Positions 32,817-41,164 of a stretch of 44,287 nt of DNA are shown piece by piece. Origin of the DNA: Candidatus Cryptobacteroides onthequi (GTDB lineage Bacteria; Bacteroidota; Bacteroidia; Bacteroidales; UBA932); assembly GCA_018066125.1 (NCBI GenBank), contig JAGHSA010000028.1, forward strand, positions 1-44,287. The letters are read 5' to 3'. Under the pieces are notes generated by a model that saw nothing but the letters and a program-made list of their open reading frames with translations, ran no database searches and was not told the origin of the DNA. The position numbers and the translations under genes were made by a program. Position 1 is the stretch's first letter. Each line of letters begins with the position of its first letter.

Positions 32817-34523
32817 TTATTCTTCGATATTGACATTGTCACATTCATTCATGGTGAAAGCCTCACCGCTGCGGCCATAGACATAGTCGCTGCTCATTTC
32901 TACCTTGTTGCCCCTGTAGGTGACACCGTCCACGCAGTAGAAATTGAGAATGCGCGGGTCGAAGGTGCGGAAGGTGTTGCCTTCGATCAGGATGTTGCTG
33001 TGGTAGCGGCTGCCCTCATGCTCCGGGATTCCGCTGCCCACACATATGTTGGCATTGCCCCAGGTGCTGCTGCCGTAGAGGCAGTTGTCGAAGAGGTTGT
33101 TCCTGATGATGACATCCTTCACGCCCGACTGTTCGAACCAGTAGTTGCCGTCACCCTCGAACAGGATTGCGGTGCCGGGAGCGTGGAAGGTGTTGTCTTC
33201 AATCACGACTTTGCCCTTGGATCCGATGAGGATGCCGCGCGCACGGTTGTTGCCTATGTAGCAGTCCTTGATGAGCACCTCTGCCGTGTTGGCCTGAGAG
33301 TCTGCGAGGGCGTCATTGATCTCGAAGCACTCCGGTACGGGTCCGGTGAATGTGACCAGCGAATAGTCGTCATTGTATCTGGTCACTTCCTTGACCTTGA
33401 GCGTGTCATACGTCATCATGGTCCGGTGGTTGACGATTTCCAGCTCCATCCCGGGACGTATGAAGTCAAAGCCGTAGTTGAACCAGCAGAGGAGCTGGTC
33501 ATCGGCAGTCTTTTTCTTCGCGGACGCATACCATCCGTGGATATTGGTGGCGTCATCCTTCTGGTTGCGGAAGTCGCATCCGATCATCCTGATGTATCCC
33601 TTGCAATTGATGAAATGGGTCGCATCCGCAGTGATGCTTATCATCCTGTCCTTGCCTGGAGAAGGCACGACATTCACCCTGTTCAGCTCGAGGTCAGACG
33701 ATCTCTGAGCTATCACACCCATGCCTCCGCAATGCCAGATGTTGACATTCTCCATCAGGAAGCCGTCCACGCCGTCCAGAGTGAAGCCCGGGCAGAGACG
33801 CGCCTTGGCCCCGAATACGAGAATGTTTCCCACAGTGGCCTCGATGTCATCCTTGTAGACCTTGACCTGTCCGTCAGGAAGCTGCTCAGCCTGCAGTCCG
33901 GCACCCCATATCCAGTGGTCATGGACATAGTGTGCGACCTCTCTCTTCTCGGAGTCGAATTCCAGCAGGTTGCAGTATGGGTACTCCACCTTGTCCTGAT
34001 CCCTGAACGCAAGTATGCCGTTCTGTATCCGGATGATGTAGTCCTCAGGAAATCTCAGTGTCACCCATCCCTTGCCTGTTCCGGTGACGGTTCCCTCAGA
34101 ATGATGGGTCCTGGTGTAATCCATGGACAGGTTGCGTATGGTGATATTCTTCGAATTCTCGATATTGAAAGGGGATACGAATCCGCTGAAAAGGAGCAGC
34201 GTGTTGTTTCCCTCTATCGTAAGACCGTCGACTCCTTCGATCTCGAAGGCGATGCGTTTGTCGCTCGGGTCGTTGTTGCTGATGATCTGATACTTGCCGA
34301 AGCAGTAGTCCGGGCGTATGCGCAGAGTGTCTCCCGGAAGCACGAGAGTGCTGTTGCTGCTCTTCGAGCATTCTTCCAGTGCGAGTCTGATCGCAGGCTC
34401 CGCGTCCGTTTCAAGCATCTCAGGAGTCAGATAGTCCTGGAGATAGACTGTCCGGGGAGCTTCCCGGGTACATGATGCCGCCATGCAGAGTGCGGCGGTC
34501 AGCATAAATGATACCTTCTTCAT
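32817..34523 (-). CDS. GH110-type alpha-1,3-galactosidase (right-handed beta-helix)
   Basis: 568 residues with a lipoprotein signal (LTAALCMAASC-TREAP). The beta-helix shows repeated strands 'GLTIEGNNTLLLF', 'NSKNITIRNLSMDY' and 'GFLMENVNIWHCGGMG'. The key signature is Asp300 in 'SITADATHF' plus Asp323-Asp324 in 'QKDDATNIHG'; the 23/24-residue spacing equals that of the three catalytic Asp residues I recall for characterised GH110. GH110 enzymes release terminal alpha-1,3-galactose by an inverting mechanism, for example from blood group B or linear alpha-Gal epitopes. It sits between the six-hairpin gene (2 nt) and the O-acetylesterase (0 nt). Family assignment is from memory of motifs. Confidence 0.78.
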   Translation of the reverse strand: MKKVSFMLTAALCMAASCTREAPRTVYLQDYLTPEMLETDAEPAIRLALEECSKSSNSTLVLPGDTLRIRPDYCFGKYQIISNNDPSDKRIAFEIEGVDGLTIEGNNTLLLFSGFVSPFNIENSKNITIRNLSMDYTRTHHSEGTVTGTGKGWVTLRFPEDYIIRIQNGILAFRDQDKVEYPYCNLLEFDSEKREVAHYVHDHWIWGAGLQAEQLPDGQVKVYKDDIEATVGNILVFGAKARLCPGFTLDGVDGFLMENVNIWHCGGMGVIAQRSSDLELNRVNVVPSPGKDRMISITADATHFINCKGYIRMIGCDFRNQKDDATNIHGWYASAKKKTADDQLLCWFNYGFDFIRPGMELEIVNHRTMMTYDTLKVKEVTRYNDDYSLVTFTGPVPECFEINDALADSQANTAEVLIKDCYIGNNRARGILIGSKGKVVIEDNTFHAPGTAILFEGDGNYWFEQSGVKDVIIRNNLFDNCLYGSSTWGNANICVGSGIPEHEGSRYHSNILIEGNTFRTFDPRILNFYCVDGVTYRGNKVEMSSDYVYGRSGEAFTMNECDNVNIEE

Positions 34524-34525
34524 GG

Positions 34526-36568
34526 TTATTTCAGTGTGATATTCTTGATTTCCTGTCCAGGAGCCGTGGTCCAGCTCTTTGTCATGCCGTCTGACAGCAC
34601 TTTCACCTCTATCTTGCCGCCAGTCCTGTGCACCTCGATGTCGAAGTCGTTTCCGAACGCCTTGATATGGCGCAGTGCCATCTCATCCCATCCGGAAGGC
34701 ATCTGTACTTTCAGACTGAATGAACGGAGACCGGTCGGACGTATGCCGAAAAGGCCTTCTGTGACTATCCTGCAATACAGTCCGCTTTCTCCGGAAAGAT
34801 GCCTCTGCGATCCTTCCGGCCATGCCTCGATCGGGTATGGTACATGTATTCCGGTGAGCCTTCTCGTCGAGTAGCTGAGCAGCTGCTCGAGCGCCTGGTC
34901 GGCATAGCCTGCAGCAAAGGCACCCCTGAGTGCATAGAGTGTCGATCTGTCCCAGAATGTTTCGCTGTCCTGCTGTGTGAGGATGCCGTCTTCCGTCATC
35001 ATGAGAGGGGAGAAGAGCGCCTTGAGCGTGCCTTCGGCCCTGTCATTGATGCCGAAGCAGAGCGGGAGGCATATCCATGAGCGGAGCAGATCGTTGCCGT
35101 CATAGTAGCGGTAGGTGTCGAAGCCGCTCACATTGGCGCTGAAATACCTGCCTATGGCCTTGCGCAGGGCCTCTGCCTGCTTCCTGTACGATGCGGTCAC
35201 GGATGCAGGTTCGCCCAGCTCCTTCGAAAGGTACACCGCGGACACGAGGCCGTCATAGTAGAGACATGCAGTCGAGAGGTTCGCGTCGCCCGCAGGAAAG
35301 CGCCCCTCGAGCTCGTCGGAGTCCGAGGCCGGCACTCCGTCGGCAGTGAGCTGGCGTCGGCAGTATTCGAGGCACCATTTGATGAAAGGCCACAGTTCAC
35401 GGGCTTCAGCCTTGTCTCCACGTGTGAGGACGTACCTGGAGGCTCCGTGGGTCACCATTGCGGCGTCGCCTCTGTCGCCTGCGCCGTCCCAGATGTCGAT
35501 TCCCTCCGCAATGATGGAGCTCGGGAGCGGCTTGTAACTGTCATTCATGAAGCGCGCATAGTGCCTGTAGCAGTTGAGAGCGCTCTCGTTGCCGGTGCTG
35601 TATCCGAGATACGGGTAGAACGGGGACACATACTCGCACTCGTCATTGCACCAGAGCGCTGCATAATATGATTCTCCGCCCGGACCGTGCATGAGGCCGC
35701 CCTTGGTGCGGTAGATGCTCTCCGACGCCCTGATCTTGGCGAACCTGAATTCGGCGTCTATCGCCTTCTCCGGCGTCTCCAGTATCAGCGAGTTGTCGAT
35801 GTCATTCGAGATGAAACCCATCCTGGCAGCACGCTCGGCTTCCACATCCGGTGTCAGCATGCTCTCCGAAGCATCCCTGTACGCCTGATAGACGGCTGCG
35901 AAACTTACGCATTCTCCCGGCTCGACGGTGTAGGTGCCGCTGCCCGTGATGTCTGCGCGTACCGCATAGACGCCGTCCACTCCCTTGTCCTCGGGAGTCT
36001 TAGCCACCTGGCTGAATTCCGGGACAAGAACGGTCACCGCCTTGTCGCTGATGTTTTTCAGGCAGTAAGTCTCGCACAGGACCGGCAGGGTTGTGCTCGG
36101 GAACACGCTCATGGACACTTCTACCGTCGGCTTGAGGTAGCTGCCCCGGGCTCCTCCTATGTTGGCCTTGCCCACAGCGTAGGAAGTGGTGACATTCACG
36201 GCTCCGTCGATGGTCACGCTGCCGGTGCCGGTCTGCTTGGGCACAAGCGAGTTGACGCTCACGAGCGACATGATGTCGGTGGCGTTCCTGTGCAGGAGAC
36301 TTGCATGTGTGTCATTGGGTATGCGCCTGAGCATAGGGAATACCAGAGAGCGCTCCTGGTGATAATGCCCCAGGTCGTCGATACCCCATCTGAGTACACA
36401 GGATATCTGCTCTCCGCTCATCTCTATGTGGTCGTTGTAAGGAAGAGAGATTCCGTTGATGTCCAGGGAGATTGTGTGTCCGTCTCCGGCTATGCTCCAG
36501 CAGGTCTGGGCTGCAGACGGAATCATTGCGATGGCTGCGGCTGCGAGGACCGCGATCATTCTTTTCAT
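34526..36568 (-). CDS. six-hairpin (alpha/alpha)6 glycosidase-like protein, family not recognised
   Basis: 680 residues with a Sec signal peptide (AAAAIAMIPSAAQ). An N-terminal beta-sandwich (about 20-290) is followed by a helical catalytic-type domain (about 300-620) with 'SYYAALWCNDECEYVSPFYPYLG', 'AEGIDIWDGAGDRGDAAM', 'DELEGRFPAGDANLST', 'WICLPLCFG' and 'EAWPEGSQRHLSGESGLYCRI', then a C-terminal beta domain. The layout is that of six-hairpin glycosidases (compare GH63, GH78, GH95, GH116), but none of those signatures fits exactly. Several acidic residues in the listed motifs are candidate catalytic groups. It lies 4 nt after the GH99-like gene and 2 nt before the GH110 gene. Probably an exo-glycosidase; specificity unknown. 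Confidence 0.75.
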   Translation of the reverse strand: MKRMIAVLAAAAIAMIPSAAQTCWSIAGDGHTISLDINGISLPYNDHIEMSGEQISCVLRWGIDDLGHYHQERSLVFPMLRRIPNDTHASLLHRNATDIMSLVSVNSLVPKQTGTGSVTIDGAVNVTTSYAVGKANIGGARGSYLKPTVEVSMSVFPSTTLPVLCETYCLKNISDKAVTVLVPEFSQVAKTPEDKGVDGVYAVRADITGSGTYTVEPGECVSFAAVYQAYRDASESMLTPDVEAERAARMGFISNDIDNSLILETPEKAIDAEFRFAKIRASESIYRTKGGLMHGPGGESYYAALWCNDECEYVSPFYPYLGYSTGNESALNCYRHYARFMNDSYKPLPSSIIAEGIDIWDGAGDRGDAAMVTHGASRYVLTRGDKAEARELWPFIKWCLEYCRRQLTADGVPASDSDELEGRFPAGDANLSTACLYYDGLVSAVYLSKELGEPASVTASYRKQAEALRKAIGRYFSANVSGFDTYRYYDGNDLLRSWICLPLCFGINDRAEGTLKALFSPLMMTEDGILTQQDSETFWDRSTLYALRGAFAAGYADQALEQLLSYSTRRLTGIHVPYPIEAWPEGSQRHLSGESGLYCRIVTEGLFGIRPTGLRSFSLKVQMPSGWDEMALRHIKAFGNDFDIEVHRTGGKIEVKVLSDGMTKSWTTAPGQEIKNITLK

Positions 36569-36572
36569 ATGG

Positions 36573-37754
36573 TTACTGTTTTTTCAATGCTTTTCTCACT
36601 GCCTCGAGGTAGGCAAATCCGTGGATCTTGTCCGGAAGAAGATATGAGTCCTCGACCCACTCGTTCCACGCGTTGATATATATGAAATGGGGCTGTTCAG
36701 TGTGTCTGTCGGCGTATTCCTTCGCTTTCTCGAGAGTTGCCTGGAACAGCTCGGGCGTTCTGTTGATATGGCAGACGTCAGCCTCTCCCTTCTCCGGGAA
36801 GCGTGGGGTGTCGTCCCAGCCGATGGAGACTGTCGGATATACGTCCGCCGTGGTGAGAAGACTGTCCCAGCAGTCCCACAGCTCCACTGCCGTTGTGCAG
36901 AACTTCTGATAGTCAACGTCGGTTCCGCCCATGTTGTAGCTGGCGAAGCTGTCGATGCCGAGTGTCTCGACGATTTCCTTACATTTCATGCGGTACTTCT
37001 CATTGTAGTATCCGTTGGTCCAGATCGAGCACTGGAGGTAGACGCCGGGGTATCCTGCCTTGCGGCATTTGTCCCTGAATACATCGATTGCGCCCCTGGC
37101 TGCCTGGAGGTCGCCTCCGAATGACTCCATGAAGTCATCCAGGCTGTAGATCATGAATATCGGCCTGCCATCGACCTTGGCGTAGTTCTTCCTCCAGAAA
37201 TACTTCTCTATTATGCGGTCAGTGATGGTCTCGAACTGCTCCGGAGGGACATCTCCCGAGAAGAGCCGGCTCTTGTCGTCCCCATACCTGTAGCAGTTCC
37301 AGTAGTTGCGGGGTACATCATGGTTCGCCCACATGACATAGAAATCCATCTTTCCGCATGACTTTGCCTTCAGGAAACCGTTGTCGAGAGCTCCTTCGAG
37401 GAACGGCTGGTCCAGATACCAGTACCAGTCATAGACAAAGGTGTTCACGCCGTATCTGAGGGCCGTCTGTATCCATTTCTCCACTACTTCGGGGTCGTCA
37501 TCCATCTCACATCCCCAGAGGGGCTGCTTCGGCTGCCGGTGGCCTTCGAAGCGCGGGGTCGCCTTGTTGATGATTTCCCATTCTCCCATGCCCTGCGGCC
37601 AGAGCAGCTCATGGGCGAGTGAGTCGTCATGGCATGACGGCCATATGAAGGCACAGACACGGTGATCTTTCACACCCTCCGTCCTGCAGGAGAGCATGGT
37701 GAAAAGGGCAGCAAGAAGCAGGGCGGTCAAGAATGAGAAGGAACATTTTGTCAT
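36573..37754 (-). CDS. secreted GH99-like / WbsX-domain lipoprotein
   Basis: 393 residues from the ATG at 37754 (MTKCSFSFLTALLLAALFTMLSC), fixed by the lipoprotein signal; an ATG two codons upstream (37760) is equally possible. Motifs: 'GMGEWEIINKATPRFEGHRQPKQPLWG', 'GVNTFVYDWYWY', 'FYVMWANHD', 'VDGRPIFMIYSLDDF' and the C-terminal 'YINAWNEWVEDSYLLPD'. These match the WbsX family, whose TIM barrel resembles GH99 endo-mannosidases. WbsX proteins often lie in O-antigen clusters in the cytoplasm; here the copy is exported and sits among glycosidases, so a hydrolase role is more likely. Position 19 nt after the GH28-like gene supports co-expression. Confidence 0.85.
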   Translation of the reverse strand: MTKCSFSFLTALLLAALFTMLSCRTEGVKDHRVCAFIWPSCHDDSLAHELLWPQGMGEWEIINKATPRFEGHRQPKQPLWGCEMDDDPEVVEKWIQTALRYGVNTFVYDWYWYLDQPFLEGALDNGFLKAKSCGKMDFYVMWANHDVPRNYWNCYRYGDDKSRLFSGDVPPEQFETITDRIIEKYFWRKNYAKVDGRPIFMIYSLDDFMESFGGDLQAARGAIDVFRDKCRKAGYPGVYLQCSIWTNGYYNEKYRMKCKEIVETLGIDSFASYNMGGTDVDYQKFCTTAVELWDCWDSLLTTADVYPTVSIGWDDTPRFPEKGEADVCHINRTPELFQATLEKAKEYADRHTEQPHFIYINAWNEWVEDSYLLPDKIHGFAYLEAVRKALKKQ

Positions 37755-37773
37755 GATCATCGTATTTATGATT

Positions 37774-39003
37774 CTAATGGAGCAAGTGCTTGAAGGCGGC
37801 CATGTCTTCCTCGATCTGGCGTCTCTTCTCCTCAGAGAGCTGCATCTCCGGGAAGCTGCCGCCATCAACGGCGATCTCTGCATTGACGGCCTCATATCCG
37901 AGAGGAAGCTCTACATCTTTCATCACGATGTTGCGGAACGGATGCTCATGCCATGCTCTGATGATGGCTTTCTGCTCTGTACTGCCGGACACTCCTTCGA
38001 AGAGTATGTCACTGAATTCCGCCTCTCTGGAGTACATGTGATGCATCTTGAGGAAGCACTTTGCCTCCACGCGCACATCGTATGTGCGGATGTCGTGGAT
38101 GTCCGTGCCTCTGGATGTCTTGCCGTATGCCGCCACATAGTTGAATGCGGTGCCGCTGTCGCTGATGTCGATGTCGGAGAAATATGCATCGTGGATGGCT
38201 CCCTCTCCGACTCCGACGCGTATGGCGTTGCAGCTTGAGGATATGCCGCATCCCGTGACATATACATACGCGCAGTCCTGAGGCCTTTCGAGCAGCTTTC
38301 CGCATGACGCCCTCAGCGTGATGCAGTCGTCTGCCGTGTCGATGCGGCAGCCGCTGATCAGCACGTGCTGCGACCTGTCTATGTCGAATCCGTCTCCATT
38401 ATAGGTGTGGAACTTCCTCCTTTCGGTGTGTACGTAACAGTCGCGTATCCATACCCAGTCACAGTTGAGGATGAAACAGGTCCAGTATGGTGAATTGCTC
38501 AACTCCACACCTTCGATCCTGATTCCGCTGCAGTCCGCGAACCATACCATCTGTGACGGGCGCACCGGGATGGCTTTCTTGGACGGCCAGAGCACGCCAT
38601 TGCTGTCAAGCAGGAATGCTTCGGAGTTGCCGTCAATCGCTCCGGGACCGGTTATGGCCACATTTCGGAGGCCCACTCCCACAATGAGATGGCCGCCGGA
38701 AGTGTTGTCTCCGTCCTTGCCGGATGCCCAATTCTGGGGATAGCAGTCAGCAGCGCAATAGTCCTCGATCGAAGGGCTGCCCTTGATGGTGGCGCCTTCG
38801 CAGAGGTGAAGCTCGATATTGTCCCTGAGATAGATCGTGCCGCTGAGATAAGTGCCTGCCGGCAGTTCCACCACGCCGCCACCCTGTGCGTATGCAGCAT
38901 CCACTGCAGCCTGAATGGCTTTGGTGTCGAGGGCGGTTCCATCGCCCTTGGCTCCGAAGGCCAGGACAGAAAGGGATGCGAGGAGGGATATGATCAGATG
39001 CAT
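37774..39003 (-). CDS. GH28-like right-handed beta-helix protein, divergent active site
   Basis: 409 residues, short signal peptide (MHLIISLLASLSVLA, then FGAKGDG). The N-terminal 'FGAKGDGTALDTKAIQAAVDAA' and the beta-helix coils ('CSGIRIEGVELSNSPYW', 'CDWVWIRDCYVHT') are typical of GH28 (polygalacturonase fold). Of the usual active-site motifs, an Asp-rich 'NGDGFDID' and 'TADDCITLR' are kept, but the GHG motif is replaced by 'SSSCNAIRVGVGEG', and no RIK motif is seen. It is either inactive as a galacturonase or acts on another sugar. The hydrophobic leader runs directly into the first fold motif. First gene of the five-gene minus operon, divergent from the GH36-like gene. Confidence 0.85.
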   Translation of the reverse strand: MHLIISLLASLSVLAFGAKGDGTALDTKAIQAAVDAAYAQGGGVVELPAGTYLSGTIYLRDNIELHLCEGATIKGSPSIEDYCAADCYPQNWASGKDGDNTSGGHLIVGVGLRNVAITGPGAIDGNSEAFLLDSNGVLWPSKKAIPVRPSQMVWFADCSGIRIEGVELSNSPYWTCFILNCDWVWIRDCYVHTERRKFHTYNGDGFDIDRSQHVLISGCRIDTADDCITLRASCGKLLERPQDCAYVYVTGCGISSSCNAIRVGVGEGAIHDAYFSDIDISDSGTAFNYVAAYGKTSRGTDIHDIRTYDVRVEAKCFLKMHHMYSREAEFSDILFEGVSGSTEQKAIIRAWHEHPFRNIVMKDVELPLGYEAVNAEIAVDGGSFPEMQLSEEKRRQIEEDMAAFKHLLH

Positions 39004-39044
39004 GATTATAGGAATTGGTTCAGTGAATATACAGACCTTTTTCG

Positions 39045-39052
39045 TAAATTTG
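39045..39052 (+). promoter_or_regulatory. Bacteroidetes -7 element (TAAATTTG) for the GH36-GH2 operon
   Basis: An exact TAnnTTTG match 27 nt before the ATG at 39080, in the 76-nt divergent gap. No -33 TTTG at normal spacing and no clear minus-strand element for the GH28-led operon. Confidence 0.55.
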
Positions 39053-39079
39053 TATTATTGGACAACTTTTCAACTGAAA

Positions 39080-41164
39080 ATGATCAAGAAAACCATCCTC
39101 TTTCTGTCGATGCTGCTTGCGTCTGCAGCTGCCTATGCCGGGGAATCCGCAAAGCCATCATACTGCGCACGCATGGAGGGCGATACCCTCGTGATAGGCA
39201 ACGATCTCATCTGCCGCCGCTTCCTCTGGAATGGCGGAGACCTCATGACTCTCTCCGTTGAGGACAAAGCCGCCGGCCGGGTGTACAGTACCCGGAAGAA
39301 TGCACCTGACTTCGTGTTCACGAGTCAGCCGGCAAAGGCTTCGGATGCCTCATTCGATGCGTCTGCAATACCGTGTGACGGCATCAGACCGTCGCACCTC
39401 AAAGTGACCGTGGCTTACAGGTACGGGGACTACAATGTGAGGAGAGAGTTCCGTGTGTACGAACATGTCCCGGCGATAGCGGTCGACAACTTCGTGGCGT
39501 CTGTCAAGTCCATGGAAGTGTCATCGGATGCATCCGGCAGGGAGATCAACGTCGCAGACCACAAGAACATCGAATCCAAGGCAGACATGGCACAGGGCGC
39601 GAAACGTACCCTCCGTCTGGATGGGCTCGATCTCGGAGGTGCCCACTGGCATGCAAGCGCGGTGGAGTTCAGCGATGTCACGGACTGGAACAACAATCTG
39701 GTCAGGCGCGTCGACTTCATTCCATACCGCAAACTGTCGTATCGTGGCAACATACTGTTCGCCAGGAGTGTGGAGGGCGAGGGTCTCTTCCTTCTCAAGG
39801 AGGCTCCATGCTCTGGAGTCCAGATCGGTTCTGATGGCGCTGATTTCGAGTGCGAGGCTGGCAAGTTCTCTGTCACAGGTATCGGCGCGACCCCTGAGGA
39901 TCTGTCATCCGGAAGGTGGATCAGGCTGTACTCGACCGTTCTTGGCGTTTACGGCGCTGAGGAACTTGATGCATACGAGGCTCTGAGAGCGTACCAGCGC
40001 TGTCCGCGCATCCACATGAGAGGCAGGGATGAGATGGTCATGATGAATACCTGGGGCGACAGAAGCCAGGATGCGAAAGTCAATGAACAGTTCTGTCTCC
40101 AGGAACTCGAGAAGGCTGCGCGTCTCGGTGTCACCCATTTCCAGATAGATGACGGCTGGCAGGAGGGAAAGAGTCCCAACTCTGCCGTCGCAAAGGGCTC
40201 GTTCAGGAACATTCATGACAATCCTCTCTACTGGGTGCCGGCGAAGGACAAATATCCCCGCGGCCTCACTCCCGTGGTGGAGAAGGCCAGAGAACTGGGC
40301 ATCGAGCTCGGCCTCTGGTTCAATCCAAGTGTCCAGAATGACTTTGAGGACTGGGAGAAGGATGTGGCTGCCGTCGTGAAACTCTATAAGCAGTACGGCA
40401 TCAAGGTGTTCAAGATCGACGGACTTCAGGTCCCGACCAAGACTGCGGAGGCCAATCTGAGGAAGTTCTTCGACACTGTGCTCGAGCAGACAGACAATCA
40501 GGTGATTTTCAATCTTGACGTCACTGCCGGGCGAAGGGGAGGTTACCACATGTTCAACGAATACGGCAACATCTTCCTTGAGAACCGCTACACAGACTGG
40601 AACAATTATTACCCATACTGGACTCTTCGCAACCTCTGGCAGCTGTGCGCCTATGTGCCGGCAGAGAGGCTCCAGATAGAGTTCCTGAACAAATGGAGAA
40701 ATGCCGACAGATACAAAGGTGATCCGTTCGCACCGCAGGCGTATGATTTCAGCTACGTTTTCGCGACTGCTATGGCAGGACAGCCTCTGGCATGGATGGA
40801 GGCTTCAAATCTCCCGGAGGAGGCCTATGACATCGCGCCTCTGATGAAAGAATACCTCCGTGTCGCTCCGGATTTCCATGAGGGCACCATTCTCCCGGTG
40901 GGCGATGAGCCGTCTGGCCGCTCCTGGACCGGATTCCAGTCCGTCAAGGGAGATGAAGGCTACATGCTCATCTACCGCGAGTCCGCTCTGGAATCCTCGC
41001 AGGCCATTGATACCTGGCTGCCTGAGGGTGCACGTGTCCTATTCACCAGAGTTCTCGGCACGGGAAAGGATTTCACCGTCAAGGTCGGGAAGAAGGGAGA
41101 GGTGCGGTTCGCGCTTCCTGATATGAACAGTTTCGTCATGTACAAATACATCGTGAAGAGATGA
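39080..41164 (+). CDS. GH36-like alpha-galactosidase (clan GH-D), secreted
   Basis: 694 residues from the ATG at 39080 (MIKKTILFLSMLLASAAAYA), fixed by the signal peptide. An N-terminal beta-supersandwich (about 25-310) precedes a TIM barrel beginning 'MMNTWGDRSQDAKVNEQ'. Barrel motifs: 'THFQIDDGWQEGK', 'GLWFNPSVQNDF', the probable nucleophile Asp447 in 'VFKIDGLQ', and the probable acid/base Asp506 in 'LENRYTDWNNYYPYW'. Clan GH-D enzymes retain stereochemistry and release alpha-galactose or alpha-N-acetylgalactosamine. The subgroup is unusual compared with GH36 KWD-type sequences, so the specificity is open. Its TGA overlaps the GH2 start as ATGA. Confidence 0.88.
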   Translation: MIKKTILFLSMLLASAAAYAGESAKPSYCARMEGDTLVIGNDLICRRFLWNGGDLMTLSVEDKAAGRVYSTRKNAPDFVFTSQPAKASDASFDASAIPCDGIRPSHLKVTVAYRYGDYNVRREFRVYEHVPAIAVDNFVASVKSMEVSSDASGREINVADHKNIESKADMAQGAKRTLRLDGLDLGGAHWHASAVEFSDVTDWNNNLVRRVDFIPYRKLSYRGNILFARSVEGEGLFLLKEAPCSGVQIGSDGADFECEAGKFSVTGIGATPEDLSSGRWIRLYSTVLGVYGAEELDAYEALRAYQRCPRIHMRGRDEMVMMNTWGDRSQDAKVNEQFCLQELEKAARLGVTHFQIDDGWQEGKSPNSAVAKGSFRNIHDNPLYWVPAKDKYPRGLTPVVEKARELGIELGLWFNPSVQNDFEDWEKDVAAVVKLYKQYGIKVFKIDGLQVPTKTAEANLRKFFDTVLEQTDNQVIFNLDVTAGRRGGYHMFNEYGNIFLENRYTDWNNYYPYWTLRNLWQLCAYVPAERLQIEFLNKWRNADRYKGDPFAPQAYDFSYVFATAMAGQPLAWMEASNLPEEAYDIAPLMKEYLRVAPDFHEGTILPVGDEPSGRSWTGFQSVKGDEGYMLIYRESALESSQAIDTWLPEGARVLFTRVLGTGKDFTVKVGKKGEVRFALPDMNSFVMYKYIVKR

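Noticed and set aside
33000-34475. Open frame of 491 residues on the plus strand opposite the GH110-type gene
   Set aside because: Mirror frame of a real gene; low-complexity Val/Glu/Asp pattern and no recognisable motif.
35687-36676. Open frame of 329 residues on the plus strand across the six-hairpin gene start
   Set aside because: It crosses a gene boundary of the opposite strand and shows no family features; treated as a shadow.
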